Origin: Candidatus Pelagibacter sp.
Lineage (GTDB): Bacteria > Pseudomonadota > Alphaproteobacteria > Pelagibacterales > Pelagibacteraceae
NCBI GenBank assembly: GCA_028404615.1
Contig: JAOOBT010000001.1
Coordinates: 124,001-188,000 of the forward strand
DNA: 64,000 nucleotides
Reading direction: 5' to 3'
Part shown: in pieces, positions 18,548 through 28,130 of the stretch
Numbering within the stretch: position 1 is the first letter of the stretch
Layout: every line of letters starts with the position of its first letter
Made by a program: the position numbers and the translations under genes
The notes under the pieces: generated by a model
What the model saw: the letters and a program-made list of their open reading frames with translations, nothing else
What the model was told of the DNA's origin: nothing
Database searches by the model: none

Positions 18548-19876
18548 TTATTTACCTATACAAAAGTCTTTAAATATAGATCCAAGGATTTCCTCGACAT
18601 CAACCTTACCAACAATGCTTCCAAGATGTTGTGTAGCCATTCTTAGGTCTTCTGCAGCAAGTTCAAGGTCTTTGGTTGGATCTTTCTTAAGAAACTTTTC
18701 TATCTCTTTAAGACATTCTTTAAGCTTAATTCTATGCCTTTCTCTAGTAATTAAAGTACTATTATTGGATGTGAATTTTTTACTTAGCTTGGCTTTAACT
18801 AAATTTATCAATTTATCGATATTATTATTATTTTTTACTGAAGCTAAAACAGTATCAACATCAAATTTATGATTTTGCTTATCTGAAACATCTGATTTAT
18901 TTAAGAGAATTATAGTATCTTTATTAATCATACTCTGTATTTCTTTATTAATTTTTTTAGATGAATTATCTATTACTACAATATTCAAATCTGCTTCTTT
19001 TGATTTGCCTAAAGCTAAAGAAATACCTTTTTTTTCAACTTCGTTTTTAGATTCTCTTATACCAGCGGTATCAGCTAAAATTACAGGATAGCCATCTAAA
19101 TTTAAATAGGTTTCTATAACATCTCTTGTTGTACCGGCTTCATCTGAAACAATTGCCACTTCTCTTTTTGAAAGCAAGTTCAACAAAGATGATTTTCCTG
19201 CGTTTACCTCTCCTGTAATTGAAACTCTAAACCCATCCCTAATTTTTTCTCCAACTTTATTATCTTCAATAATTTTAGATATTTCTGAATGAATTCCTTT
19301 TATTGAATTGTGAGCATCTTTTAAAACCTTTTCAGGTAAATCTTCCTCAGCAAAATCTATTTTAGCTTCTATAAAAGCCAATGATTTTATTATTTTTTCT
19401 CTTAAATCATTATAGTAATTTGAAGCATTACCTTGAACTAGTTTAACAGCTTGATCTCTTTGAAGCTCTGTTTCTGCATGAATTAAATCACCTATACTTT
19501 CAGCTTTTAAAAGATCGATTTTATCATTTTGAAAAGCTATCTTTGTAAATTCACCTGGTTCAGCTAATCTACAATTTTCTTGTTCTGAAAGTGCCTTCAA
19601 TAAAGCGTTGATAACAGCATTACTTCCATGAACCTGAAACTCGGCTAAATCATCACCAGTATAGCTATTAGGCCCGGGAAACCACAATAATAGAGCCTCC
19701 GGATCTATTATTTTATCGTTTTTAGGGTTATAGAATTTACAGTAATTGACCTCATTAGAATTAATTTCTTCTAATTTAGTTAAATTCTTACAAACTTTAA
19801 GGGTGTCTTTACCTGAGATTCTAACGATAGCTATTCCTGACGGACCTCTGCCTGATGAAAGCGCGTAAATATTCAT
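18548..19876 (-). CDS. mnmE: tRNA modification GTPase MnmE
   Basis: GTPase partner of MnmG, 442 residues. The N-terminal tetrahydrofolate-binding domain opens with IYALSSGRGPSGIAIVRISG; PGPNSYTGDD and LAEPGEFTK follow. The G domain has GEVNAGKSS (P-loop), DTAGIRE and NKSD. The C-terminus ends with the required CIGK, holding the catalytic Cys. No sign of truncation. It lies 42 bases upstream of mnmG. Confidence 0.98.
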   Translation of the reverse strand: MNIYALSSGRGPSGIAIVRISGKDTLKVCKNLTKLEEINSNEVNYCKFYNPKNDKIIDPEALLLWFPGPNSYTGDDLAEFQVHGSNAVINALLKALSEQENCRLAEPGEFTKIAFQNDKIDLLKAESIGDLIHAETELQRDQAVKLVQGNASNYYNDLREKIIKSLAFIEAKIDFAEEDLPEKVLKDAHNSIKGIHSEISKIIEDNKVGEKIRDGFRVSITGEVNAGKSSLLNLLSKREVAIVSDEAGTTRDVIETYLNLDGYPVILADTAGIRESKNEVEKKGISLALGKSKEADLNIVVIDNSSKKINKEIQSMINKDTIILLNKSDVSDKQNHKFDVDTVLASVKNNNNIDKLINLVKAKLSKKFTSNNSTLITRERHRIKLKECLKEIEKFLKKDPTKDLELAAEDLRMATQHLGSIVGKVDVEEILGSIFKDFCIGK

Positions 19877-19880
19877 TGAA

Positions 19881-20978
19881 TTAAATTGATAAACCTTGAT
19901 TAGAAATAAATTTGCTTATTTTTTTAAGAGTATCATTTTTCGAAATATTTTTCAAAATTGTTTCTTTAAATGGATCTAAAAATTTATTTTGCTTAAAAAA
20001 ATTATGAGTTAGATCAATTCCTATACCAGTAATAATATTCTCGGATTTTCTATTATTTGTAAATTCTTCAAGGGCAGGAGTACTTTTTAAAGACATGCCT
20101 AATTCTGTGTAATATTTAAAAATCTTTTGTAATTTATTAATATCTCTCAATACAAGATTAAAACCTTGACCTGCTACGGGATGAACAGTGTGCAATCCTT
20201 CACCTAGAATAAGAATATCATTTTTATAATAGGTTCTTTTTAAATTTAGCATCAGCGGATAAGATTGCTGATTTGAAACCTGTATTTTATTTGTTTTTAA
20301 AACTTTAGAAATTTTAGATTTAACAATGGAGTTAATATCCTTTGTCGGAAAATCTTTATTTACGCTCCACACAAATGAAAAATTATTTTTTGAAAAGGGG
20401 AGTATTGCTAATGGTCCTTCTTTAAAAAAATATTGAGCAGTATTTAAATCTTTCAAATTATGTTTTACATACCCTGTGATAGCAATTTCTTTGTAATCTT
20501 TATTTAAAGATCTTTTATCAACTATACTTTGATAGATTTTTGAGGATCTTCCTAAGCATAATATTTTAATTTCATAACCATCTAAATCTTTTAATTCATT
20601 TATATTTTTCTGAAGAGTTTTTATTTTTTTCTTTTTAATTTCTTTAATTAGAATTTCTTTGATTTTATTGTTCTCGAAAACGTACATAAGATTTTTCTTA
20701 TCTTCATTAAAGTTTAAGAAATTCATGTTCTGATCTTTTGTCTCGTAGAAAAGATCAATCTTTTTGGAAGGCCAAAATAATTTTTTGTCGAGTTTATCTA
20801 TGACTTTATTAAAAAACTCGTAATTAGAGGCAGAAATAGCTGTGGTTCTTCTATCTTTAAAATGCTTATTTTTTCCAGATATTAAATGAACTTCTAAACC
20901 TTTTAATTTGTTTAATGCTAAAGCAGTCATTAAACCTGAAAGACCGTCTCCAACTATGCAAATTTTCTGTTTTTTCAT
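19881..20978 (-). CDS. UbiH/UbiF-type FAD monooxygenase (ubiquinone biosynthesis)
   Basis: Flavin-dependent hydroxylase probably acting on the ubiquinone ring; 365 residues from the chosen ATG at 20978. The frame stays open upstream, but KKQKICIVGDGLSGLMTALA is the FAD Rossmann start, so the longer form is not credible. The second FAD motif is GEGLHTVHPVAGQGFNL, a variant of GDAAHxxxPxxGQG. Which ring position it hydroxylates cannot be told. It is divergent from ftsK with a 56-base spacer. Confidence 0.82.
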   Translation of the reverse strand: MKKQKICIVGDGLSGLMTALALNKLKGLEVHLISGKNKHFKDRRTTAISASNYEFFNKVIDKLDKKLFWPSKKIDLFYETKDQNMNFLNFNEDKKNLMYVFENNKIKEILIKEIKKKKIKTLQKNINELKDLDGYEIKILCLGRSSKIYQSIVDKRSLNKDYKEIAITGYVKHNLKDLNTAQYFFKEGPLAILPFSKNNFSFVWSVNKDFPTKDINSIVKSKISKVLKTNKIQVSNQQSYPLMLNLKRTYYKNDILILGEGLHTVHPVAGQGFNLVLRDINKLQKIFKYYTELGMSLKSTPALEEFTNNRKSENIITGIGIDLTHNFFKQNKFLDPFKETILKNISKNDTLKKISKFISNQGLSI

Positions 20979-21034
20979 ATTTAAATTTTTCTCACTTTCA
21001 TAAAAATGGTAAAAAGTACGTAAAACGATTCGAT

Positions 21035-23131
21035 ATGAATACAAACTTTTTAAATAGTGTAACAAATTTTTTAAAAAAACGAACCTTTGAATTTATAGGA
21101 TTAATCTTAATTTCAACGAGTATTGGTCTAGCAATAGCTTTTACAACATATTCGCCAGAAGATCCTTCATTTGTCTATGGTGATAGAGAGTTTGAGATTA
21201 AAAATTTCTTTGGGATCTATGGCAGTAGTATAGCAGATTTTCTTCTGCAGAGTTTTGGTCTCGTTTCATTTTTAATTATAGCTAATTTTTTATTCTGGGG
21301 AATTAATTTAATCATTCAAAAAGAAATCAAAAGAATAGTTTTAAAATTATTTCTAGTGGTTTCTTATTTGATCTTAGGAACAATTTTTATTTATATCACC
21401 TTTAATAATTCGTTCTGGCTTATCGATAATGGTAACTCGGGTTTTGTTGGAAAGATTGGTTATGAGTTTTTAAGTACATGGTTTCCATATATTGATAACA
21501 CTTACTCTGCTTATGGTTTGTTATTGCTTACTCTAATATTTTTTATTTTTTCTGCAGATTTAAATATAAAGAAAATAATTACTGGGACTTTTTCTATAAT
21601 TTCTTCGTTGTTTAGAAGAAAAGAAAATACTATTCCTGATTTAGATTTAGAAGTAGATCCCATAGAAGATAAAAGTGAAATCATTGAAAGGCCACAACAA
21701 TCATTCTCTTTTGGTGACTTAACTCAATCAGAAAAACGAGCAACTAGTCTAAAATCAAAATACAAACTTCCAGAAATAGATTTTTTAGACAAAAGTTCTA
21801 CAAAACTTAGTGCAACAGAATTGAATAAAAATCGTCCTGATGGTGAGTTTATGGAAAAAATTCTTTTAGATTTTGGTATTGATGGAAAAATTAAAGCTAT
21901 CAATAATGGTCCTGTTGTTAGTTTATATGAGTTTGAACCAGCACCAGGTGTAAAAGTTTCAAAAATAATAAATTTATCCGAGGATTTAGCACGTAATACT
22001 AGTTCAACATCTGCAAGAGTTTCGGTAATTCCAGGTAAAAATACAGTAGGTATAGAGATACCAAACGAGACAAGAGAAAGTGTATCACTTCGAGAAATAA
22101 TCTCTTATGAAAAGTTTCAAAAGAAAGATATAAAATTACCTATAGCACTTGGAAAAAGTATATCTGGCATGCCTATCGTTGGAGATCTTACTTCAATGCC
22201 TCACTTATTAATTGCTGGAACTACAGGATCAGGAAAATCAGTTTGTATTAATACGATTATTGTTTCATTGCTTTACAAATTAAATCCTGATCTTTGTAAA
22301 TTTATTTTAATTGATCCTAAGATGTTAGAGCTATCGACTTATGAAGGTATTCCTCATTTATTAACTCCAGTAATTACCGATGCAAAGAAAGCAACATCTG
22401 CTCTAGCTTGGACAGTTAAAGAAATGAATAGCAGATACAAGCTTATGAGCAAAGTTGGAGTAAGAAACATTGATGGTTACAATGCTAAACATAAATTAAA
22501 GATGCCTTACATTGTAGTAGTGGTTGATGAGATGTCGGATTTGATGCTTGTAGCGGGCAAAGAAATCGAAAACTACATTCAAAAATTATCACAAATGGCA
22601 AGAGCTGCAGGAATACATATTATTATGGCTACACAAAGACCAAGTGTTGATGTTATTACAGGTACAATCAAAGCAAACTTTCCAACAAGAGTTTCTTTTC
22701 AAGTGAGCTCTAAAATAGATAGTAGAACTATATTAGGAGAGCAAGGTGCAGAACAGTTATTGGGTAAAGGTGATATGTTGTTCATGTCATCAGCAAATAG
22801 AATTGTCAGAATTCATGGTCCGTTCGTTTCAGAAAATGAAATAGAGAAAATTGTTAACTCAATAAGAGCGCAAGGTGAGCCAGATTATATGGATGAAATA
22901 ACTGCACATACAAGTAGTGAAGCTTCTTCTACAGCAGAAGGAGACGGCGATGAAGACGAACTATATTCACAAGCAGTTGATATAATTAAATCAGAGGGAA
23001 AAGCTTCGACGAGTTTCTTACAAAGAAAATTACAAATTGGCTACAATAGAGCAGCTAGAATTATTGATATGATGGAAGAAAAAGGTATTGTCAGTAAAGC
23101 AAATCATGTTGGTAAACGTGAAGTTCTATAA
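21035..23131 (+). CDS. ftsK: DNA translocase FtsK
   Basis: Septum-located DNA pump that clears the chromosome terminus; 698 residues from ATG 21035. The frame is open 120 bases further, but that part overlaps the divergent hydroxylase and is not FtsK-like. Four N-terminal membrane segments (about 17-200) are followed by a short linker. The motor has Walker A AGTTGSGKSVC, the block LIDPKMLELSTYEGIPHLL, and Walker B YIVVVVDEMSDLM. The C-terminal gamma winged helix (QAVDIIKSEGKASTSFLQRK) should read KOPS-like sequences. Confidence 0.96.
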   Translation: MNTNFLNSVTNFLKKRTFEFIGLILISTSIGLAIAFTTYSPEDPSFVYGDREFEIKNFFGIYGSSIADFLLQSFGLVSFLIIANFLFWGINLIIQKEIKRIVLKLFLVVSYLILGTIFIYITFNNSFWLIDNGNSGFVGKIGYEFLSTWFPYIDNTYSAYGLLLLTLIFFIFSADLNIKKIITGTFSIISSLFRRKENTIPDLDLEVDPIEDKSEIIERPQQSFSFGDLTQSEKRATSLKSKYKLPEIDFLDKSSTKLSATELNKNRPDGEFMEKILLDFGIDGKIKAINNGPVVSLYEFEPAPGVKVSKIINLSEDLARNTSSTSARVSVIPGKNTVGIEIPNETRESVSLREIISYEKFQKKDIKLPIALGKSISGMPIVGDLTSMPHLLIAGTTGSGKSVCINTIIVSLLYKLNPDLCKFILIDPKMLELSTYEGIPHLLTPVITDAKKATSALAWTVKEMNSRYKLMSKVGVRNIDGYNAKHKLKMPYIVVVVDEMSDLMLVAGKEIENYIQKLSQMARAAGIHIIMATQRPSVDVITGTIKANFPTRVSFQVSSKIDSRTILGEQGAEQLLGKGDMLFMSSANRIVRIHGPFVSENEIEKIVNSIRAQGEPDYMDEITAHTSSEASSTAEGDGDEDELYSQAVDIIKSEGKASTSFLQRKLQIGYNRAARIIDMMEEKGIVSKANHVGKREVL

Positions 23132-23666
23132 AATTTTCACAATATTTATTTTATTATCAGTAAATCTTTCTGCTGATGAAAAAGATCAAATAGTCACTCA
23201 ATTAAATAATTTAAAATCATTAGAATTTACCTTTAATCAAGTGGTGAATGACAAAACTGAGAAGGGGAGTTGCCTTTTAGAATTTCCTGGAAAATTAAAG
23301 TGTGATTATTTTGATGATAAGAAAAAAGAATTAATAATTAATAAAAAAAGATTAGCGATTACACAAAAGAGGTATAACAAAACTTACTATTATCCCATTT
23401 CAAAATCTCCATTCCTAAATATTTTATATAAAGATAAACTATTGGAAATTGTAAAATCTGGAAAGTTAGAATTATCTGATCGAATTATAAAGTTAGTTTA
23501 TTTAGAAGAGAACGAGATAACAGTTTTCTTTGACAAGAAAACATTAGATTTAAAAGGTTGGCAGATAATTGATCAGTATAACAATAATATAAATTTTTCT
23601 TTAAACATTGTGGCTAAAAATGATGTTTTTAAAAAAGGAACTTTCAAAATTCCAGAGATGAATTAA
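23118..23666 (+). CDS. lolA: LolA-like periplasmic lipoprotein carrier
   Basis: Chaperone that ferries lipoproteins across the periplasm. I choose GTG at 23118 because it gives a clean signal peptide (KFYKIFTIFILLSVNLSA) and overlaps ftsK by 14 bases; an ATG at 23106 would add four residues. The mature part has LKSLEFTFNQVV, GSCLLEFPGKLKCDYFDD (FxFxxPgklRw-type), and KTLDLKGWQIIDQYNN. About 182 residues. It follows ftsK as in many proteobacteria and converges with the GNAT gene, overlapping it by four bases. Confidence 0.85.
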   Translation: MKFYKIFTIFILLSVNLSADEKDQIVTQLNNLKSLEFTFNQVVNDKTEKGSCLLEFPGKLKCDYFDDKKKELIINKKRLAITQKRYNKTYYYPISKSPFLNILYKDKLLEIVKSGKLELSDRIIKLVYLEENEITVFFDKKTLDLKGWQIIDQYNNNINFSLNIVAKNDVFKKGTFKIPEMN

Positions 23667-24169
23667 GCAACGAAATCGATTTCTTCCTCTTTAAATATTT
23701 CAAAACCCTTCGACTTATAATTTTGCAGCGCATGTTTATGATCTAAGCTACAAGTGTGAACCCACATTCTTTCTGGGTTTTTTCTTGATGCGCTGGCAAT
23801 GGCGTGATTAACAAGGATTGAGCCTAGTTTTAAACCTCTAAATTCTTTCAATACTCCCAAATTTATTAATTCTACTTCATTAGAACCTGGATGATATTCT
23901 TGTTCGTAATAACCAACTAGATCTTCTCCTTTTTTTAATACGTGAGTTTCTAAATTTTTGTTTGTTACATACTTAACCCATTCACTATCTGACCATAACA
24001 ACCTATCTCTCCAAAAATGATCTAAACCTATTTGCTTGTAAAAAAATTTATTTAAATGAAAATTGTCTTTATTATCCAAAACAATTTTATAATTTTCAGG
24101 GAGATTTAGATCTATAGTTTTAGAAAAATCTTTTATCTCTAAAAAATATCTTTTAACTCTAGAAACCAT
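23663..24169 (-). CDS. GNAT-family N-acetyltransferase
   Basis: A 168-residue protein with the acetyl-CoA fold: VELINLGVLKEFRGLKLGSI is motif A (with R/Q-x-x-G-x-G/A-like REFRGLKLGS), followed by LVNHAIASA and VHTCSLDHKHALQNYKSKGF, the usual GNAT C-terminal strand and helix (ALxFYxKxGF). Substrate unknown. Stop/start contact with the HIT gene places it at the 3' end of the his transcription unit. Confidence 0.85.
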   Translation of the reverse strand: MVSRVKRYFLEIKDFSKTIDLNLPENYKIVLDNKDNFHLNKFFYKQIGLDHFWRDRLLWSDSEWVKYVTNKNLETHVLKKGEDLVGYYEQEYHPGSNEVELINLGVLKEFRGLKLGSILVNHAIASASRKNPERMWVHTCSLDHKHALQNYKSKGFEIFKEEEIDFVA

Positions 24170-24525
24170 TAGCTGACCATCTTTCCTATCTTTTCACCTG
24201 CAAAAATATGATAATGTAGATGGGGAACTTCTTGCCCTCCATCACTACCAATATTTGTAAGAGCTCGGTAACCTTTATCTTTTGAACCCATTAAATTTGC
24301 TACATGACTGACAGCTTTATTTAATTCAACAATCTCTTTATCAGAAGCTTTGTTATTGAAATCATCTAAATCAACATACTCACCTTTTGGTATTACTAAT
24401 ACATGCACTTTCTTTTGAGGATTAATATCATGAAAAGCTAAAACGTGATCATTTTCATAAACTTTCTTACAAGGAATTTCTCCTCTAAGAATTTTTGCGA
24501 ATATATTATTTTTATCGTAACTCAT
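24169..24525 (-). CDS. hinT: HIT-family nucleotide hydrolase (HinT-like)
   Basis: A 118-residue histidine-triad protein. It starts NNIFAKILRGEIPCKKVYE and carries the triad VPHLHYHIFAGEKIG (HxHxH) near residues 100-105. HinT-type enzymes hydrolyse nucleoside phosphoramidates such as adenylated lysine. The gene overlaps hisE by four bases, a neighbour seen in other alphaproteobacteria. Confidence 0.94.
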   Translation of the reverse strand: MSYDKNNIFAKILRGEIPCKKVYENDHVLAFHDINPQKKVHVLVIPKGEYVDLDDFNNKASDKEIVELNKAVSHVANLMGSKDKGYRALTNIGSDGGQEVPHLHYHIFAGEKIGKMVS

Positions 24526-24794
24526 TTTTGTCTTTTTTTTAGTTCACTCATAACATCTTCGATCTTAATATTATTAGCCTCAAGATAAACCATCAAATGA
24601 TAAATTACATCTGCCGCCTCGTTTATTTTATTAGAGTTTTGTTCAACAGCCTCTATTAATTCTACTATTTCTTCTTTAACTTTTGCAACACTTAAGCTTT
24701 TATCGTTGAGAAGTTTGTTTGTATAAGATTTATCAGGAGATGAATTTTTCCTCTCTCTAATGATTTGCATTAATTGTTCTAGGTTTTCAAACAT
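24522..24794 (-). CDS. hisE: Phosphoribosyl-ATP pyrophosphatase
   Basis: Second step of histidine biosynthesis; 90 residues of the all-alpha NTP-PPase fold. The family pattern is seen in SYTNKLLNDKSLSVAKVKEE, with IVELIEAVEQ and the metal-binding EAADVIYHLMVYL. It is a stand-alone HisE, not fused to HisI. One base separates it from hisF. Confidence 0.95.
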   Translation of the reverse strand: MFENLEQLMQIIRERKNSSPDKSYTNKLLNDKSLSVAKVKEEIVELIEAVEQNSNKINEAADVIYHLMVYLEANNIKIEDVMSELKKRQK

Positions 24795-24795
24795 A

Positions 24796-25554
24796 TTATA
24801 ATCTTACTGATACATTCTTAGAATTCAAATATTCTTTAGCTTCTTTGATTTTATATTCTCCATAATGGAAAATAGAAGCTGCTAGAACTGCACTCGCTCC
24901 ACCTATAACTATACCATCGTAGAGATGATCTAAAGTTCCTACACCACCAGAAGCTATTACAGGAATATTGGTGTTATTCGTAATTGTTTTTAATAAATCA
25001 ACATCGTAACCAGATTTAGTTCCATCTTTATCCATTGAAGTTAATAATATTTCTCCAGCTCCATTTTCTTCTACTTTTTTAGCAAACTCTACTGCATCGA
25101 TACCGGTTTTATTTCTTCCACCGTGTGTAAATACTTCCCATTTTTTATCTGAAACTTTTTTTGCATCGATCGCAACAACAATGCATTGAGATCCAAATTT
25201 TTTTGAAGCTTCCTTAACGAAATCGACATTTTTTACAGCGGCAGTGTTAATAGAGACTTTATCTGCTCCTGCTAGCAATAAATCGGTAATATTTTGAATA
25301 GTTCTAACTCCACCTCCAACAGTTAAAGGAACAAAACATTCTTTTGCAGTTTTTCTCACAATATCAATAATTGTTTCTCTATTTTCATTTGATGCTGTTA
25401 TATCTAAGAAACAAATCTCATCCGCACCTCCATCACTATAAATTTTAGCTTGCTCTACTGGATCTCCAGCATCTTTAAGTTCAACAAAGTTTATACCTTT
25501 AACAACTCTTCCATTCTTAACATCAAGACAAGGTATAATTCTATTTTTAAGCAT
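24796..25554 (-). CDS. hisF: Imidazole glycerol phosphate synthase cyclase subunit
   Basis: TIM-barrel cyclase that joins HisH to make IGP and AICAR; 252 residues from ATG 25554 (a TTG lies one codon further up). Catalytic Asp in [14 protein letters not shown] near residue 10 and the second in [26 protein letters not shown] and VIASGGVG are the phosphate-binding blocks. It overlaps hisA by eight bases. Confidence 0.97.
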   Translation of the reverse strand: MLKNRIIPCLDVKNGRVVKGINFVELKDAGDPVEQAKIYSDGGADEICFLDITASNENRETIIDIVRKTAKECFVPLTVGGGVRTIQNITDLLLAGADKVSINTAAVKNVDFVKEASKKFGSQCIVVAIDAKKVSDKKWEVFTHGGRNKTGIDAVEFAKKVEENGAGEILLTSMDKDGTKSGYDVDLLKTITNNTNIPVIASGGVGTLDHLYDGIVIGGASAVLAASIFHYGEYKIKEAKEYLNSKNVSVRL

Positions 25555-26272
25555 CAATCTCCTTTGCTAACTTATCAAGCTTAATATCACCATCGTAAAT
25601 AGCTTTACCAACAATGATACCTTCAATTTTTTTATTATTTAACTTTTTAGCCTTCTTAATGTCATTTATTGAAGAAACACCTCCTGAAATCACAACAGGA
25701 CAATTAGATAGTTCTGCAATCTTTAAAGTCTCGTCAAAGTTAGGACTAGTTTTCATTCCATCTCTGTTAATATCCGTATAAATTATTCTGCTTACTCCAT
25801 AGCTATTTACTTCTTTGAGAAAGTCTATGGTTTTAACATTTAAATTTTCTTTCCAACCTGACACAGAGAGATTTCCATCTTTTGCATCTAAACCTAACGC
25901 AATTTGACCTTTAAACTTTTCACAAGAGTCTTTTAAAAATTCTTTATTTTTAATCGCGCCGCTACCCAAAATTACTTTTTCTACACCAGCATCGATATAT
26001 TGTTTAATGCTTTCTGTTTTTCTTACACCACCGCCTATCTCGATTTTAAAATCGTATTTGCTAACTATCTCTTCAATAATATCTAAATTGACTATTTTAC
26101 CAGTTAAAGCTCCGTCTAGATCAACGATATGCAAGTTTTTAAAACCATGATCTTTATATTTAGCTGCTTGATCAACTGGTGAAGTTTCATATTCAGTTTT
26201 ATTTTCAAAATCTCCTTTAATTAATCTTACGCATTTCCGATCTTTTATGTCTATAGCAGGGAATATTTTCAT
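25547..26272 (-). CDS. hisA: ProFAR isomerase
   Basis: TIM-barrel isomerase, 241 residues, homologous to HisF. The first active-site Asp is in [15 protein letters not shown]; the second region is [24 protein letters not shown] and [11 protein letters not shown] bind phosphate. It overlaps hisH by one base and hisF by eight. Confidence 0.97.
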   Translation of the reverse strand: MKIFPAIDIKDRKCVRLIKGDFENKTEYETSPVDQAAKYKDHGFKNLHIVDLDGALTGKIVNLDIIEEIVSKYDFKIEIGGGVRKTESIKQYIDAGVEKVILGSGAIKNKEFLKDSCEKFKGQIALGLDAKDGNLSVSGWKENLNVKTIDFLKEVNSYGVSRIIYTDINRDGMKTSPNFDETLKIAELSNCPVVISGGVSSINDIKKAKKLNNKKIEGIIVGKAIYDGDIKLDKLAKEIDA

Positions 26273-26898
26273 TATAATTTTAAAAAGTTATCAATTATTT
26301 TTAATCCGATTTTATCACTCTTCTCAGGGTGAAACTGTGTTCCAAACAAGTTATCTTTCTCAACTGCGCATACAATTTTTGAGGAATAGTCTGTTATTGC
26401 TGAAATGACTGATTTATCTACAGGAATAATCTCGTAACTGTGAACAAAATACATATGAGATTTGTTTTTTATATCTTTAAATATTTTACTTTCTTTTTGA
26501 ATTTCAATTTCATTCCAACCAATGTGCGGGAGTTTAAATTTTCCTTTTTGATTATCAATTCTAGAAACTTTTCCAGGGATCCAACCTAGTCCTTCAGTTT
26601 CTGCTTCCTCATAACCAACATCTGCGAACATTTGTAAACCAACACAAATTCCTAATAAAGGTTTCTTATTTGTCATTGCGAATTCTTTTAGAGTATCAAC
26701 TAATCCGTTAATACTATTAAGAGAGTCCACGCAGCTTTTAAACGAACCTTGTCCTGGTAAAACAATTTTGTCACTAGATTTAATTTTTTTAATATCCGAA
26801 GTTACCTTTATATTAACTTTACCTTTAGCTACCTCTGTAAAAGAATTTATGACAGAGCTAATATTGCCCGATTGGTAGTCAACAATTGTGACGTTCAT
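26272..26898 (-). CDS. hisH: Imidazole glycerol phosphate synthase glutaminase subunit
   Basis: Class I glutamine amidotransferase, 208 residues from ATG 26898 (the preceding TTG is unlikely). Nucleophile Cys in LLGICVGLQMFA; catalytic His-x-Glu in FGTQFHPEKSD. LPGQGSF near residue 50 forms the oxyanion strand. It supplies ammonia to HisF, which is in the same operon. Confidence 0.97.
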   Translation of the reverse strand: MNVTIVDYQSGNISSVINSFTEVAKGKVNIKVTSDIKKIKSSDKIVLPGQGSFKSCVDSLNSINGLVDTLKEFAMTNKKPLLGICVGLQMFADVGYEEAETEGLGWIPGKVSRIDNQKGKFKLPHIGWNEIEIQKESKIFKDIKNKSHMYFVHSYEIIPVDKSVISAITDYSSKIVCAVEKDNLFGTQFHPEKSDKIGLKIIDNFLKL

Positions 26899-26903
26899 CA
26901 ATT

Positions 26904-27494
26904 TTAAATAGAGCCTTTTGTAGAAGGTACCGAGTTTTTTATTCTTTTATCAATCGCTAAAGCATCTTTTAATGATCTAGCCAAACCTTTGTAACACGAC
27001 TCAATCTTGTGGTGACTATTTTCACCGTAAATATTTTCTATATGTAAAGTAACTCCAGCTGATTGTGAAAATGCTTGGAACCACTCTTTAAATAATTCTG
27101 TATCCATCTCACCAAGTTTCTCAACCGGTAGATTTACTTTCCAGATTAAATAAGGTCTATTTGATACATCTATTGAAACTCGGCTTAGAGTTTCATCCAT
27201 AGGAATCATTGTTGATGCATATCGTGTAATTCCTTTTCGGTTACCTGCAGCTTTTTTAATAGCCTCTCCAATAGCGATACCTGTATCTTCTGTAGTGTGA
27301 TGTAAATCAATATGCGTATCACCTTTAGCTTTAACCTCTAAATCTATTAGTGAGTGTTTGGAAAGTTGCTCTAACATATGATCGAGAAAACCTATTCCAG
27401 TCTTTACTTTATATTTTCCTTTTCCATCTAAATTAACCGCGACAGAAATACTTGTTTCTTTTGTTTTTCTTATAATTTTTGCTTTTCTACTCAT
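26904..27494 (-). CDS. hisB: Imidazoleglycerol-phosphate dehydratase
   Basis: Mn-dependent dehydratase of 196 residues from ATG 27494 (an upstream TTG would add four codons). Metal ligands are in [25 protein letters not shown] and GENSHHKIE. The phosphatase domain of enterobacterial HisB is absent, as expected in alphaproteobacteria. It is the first gene of hisB-hisH-hisA-hisF-hisE-hinT-GNAT on the minus strand. Confidence 0.97.
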   Translation of the reverse strand: MSRKAKIIRKTKETSISVAVNLDGKGKYKVKTGIGFLDHMLEQLSKHSLIDLEVKAKGDTHIDLHHTTEDTGIAIGEAIKKAAGNRKGITRYASTMIPMDETLSRVSIDVSNRPYLIWKVNLPVEKLGEMDTELFKEWFQAFSQSAGVTLHIENIYGENSHHKIESCYKGLARSLKDALAIDKRIKNSVPSTKGSI

Positions 27495-27589
27495 AAACTT
27501 GGCCAAATTATCATTGATATATAGTCAATCATTAGTTTTATCAATAAATCACTATTGAAGATCTGAAATTAATCTCCACATATAACATT

Positions 27590-28129
27590 ATGAATACAGC
27601 TGAAAAATGGCATGGAACAACGATTGTACTGCTTAGAAAAGGCGGCGAAACTATAGTTGCAGGTGATGGCCAGGTAAGTCTCGGTAACACAGTTTTAAAA
27701 AGTAAAGCTAAAAAAGTTAGAAAAATTGATAGTAGAGGAGTCATAGCTGGTTTTGCTGGATCTACTGCGGATGCTTTAACTTTGTTTGAAAGGTTAGAAG
27801 CTAAACTTGAAAAACATGCGGGAAACTTGCAAAGAGCAGCGGTTGAGTTAGCAAAAGATTGGAGAAGCGACAAATTTCTAAGAAGATTAGAGGCACTTAT
27901 GGCAGTAGCAGATAAAAGTCATAGTTTTATTATTTCAGGCACTGGAGATGTATTAGAACCTGAAGATGGAATCATCGGCATAGGTTCTGGCGGGAATTAT
28001 GCATTAGCTGCTGCAAAAGTTTTAATTGAAACTGATTTGAAAGCTGAGGAGATTGCGAGAAAAGCGCTGAAAGTTGCATCTGATATTTGCGTATTTACAA
28101 ATAATAACGTTACAATTGAAAAGATTTAA
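27590..28129 (+). CDS. hslV: ATP-dependent protease subunit HslV
   Basis: Proteasome-like peptidase, 179 residues. The catalytic Thr follows a nine-residue propeptide MNTAEKWHG, giving mature [20 protein letters not shown], with [15 protein letters not shown] next. It makes the HslUV protease with the next gene, one base away. Upstream, TTGAAG and CATATA with an 18-base spacer (27555-27584) could be a sigma-70 promoter; a clear RpoH box is not seen. Confidence 0.97.
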   Translation: MNTAEKWHGTTIVLLRKGGETIVAGDGQVSLGNTVLKSKAKKVRKIDSRGVIAGFAGSTADALTLFERLEAKLEKHAGNLQRAAVELAKDWRSDKFLRRLEALMAVADKSHSFIISGTGDVLEPEDGIIGIGSGGNYALAAAKVLIETDLKAEEIARKALKVASDICVFTNNNVTIEKI

Positions 28130-28130
28130 A

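Noticed and set aside
20915..21065. N-terminal extensions of both ftsK and the UbiH-like gene through their shared spacer
   Set aside because: Family-like sequence starts only at 21035 (ftsK) and 20978 (hydroxylase); the extra residues overlap the opposite gene and match nothing.
28074..28130. Longer hslU start inside hslV
   Set aside because: ATG 28131 right after the hslV stop gives the normal HslU N-terminus.
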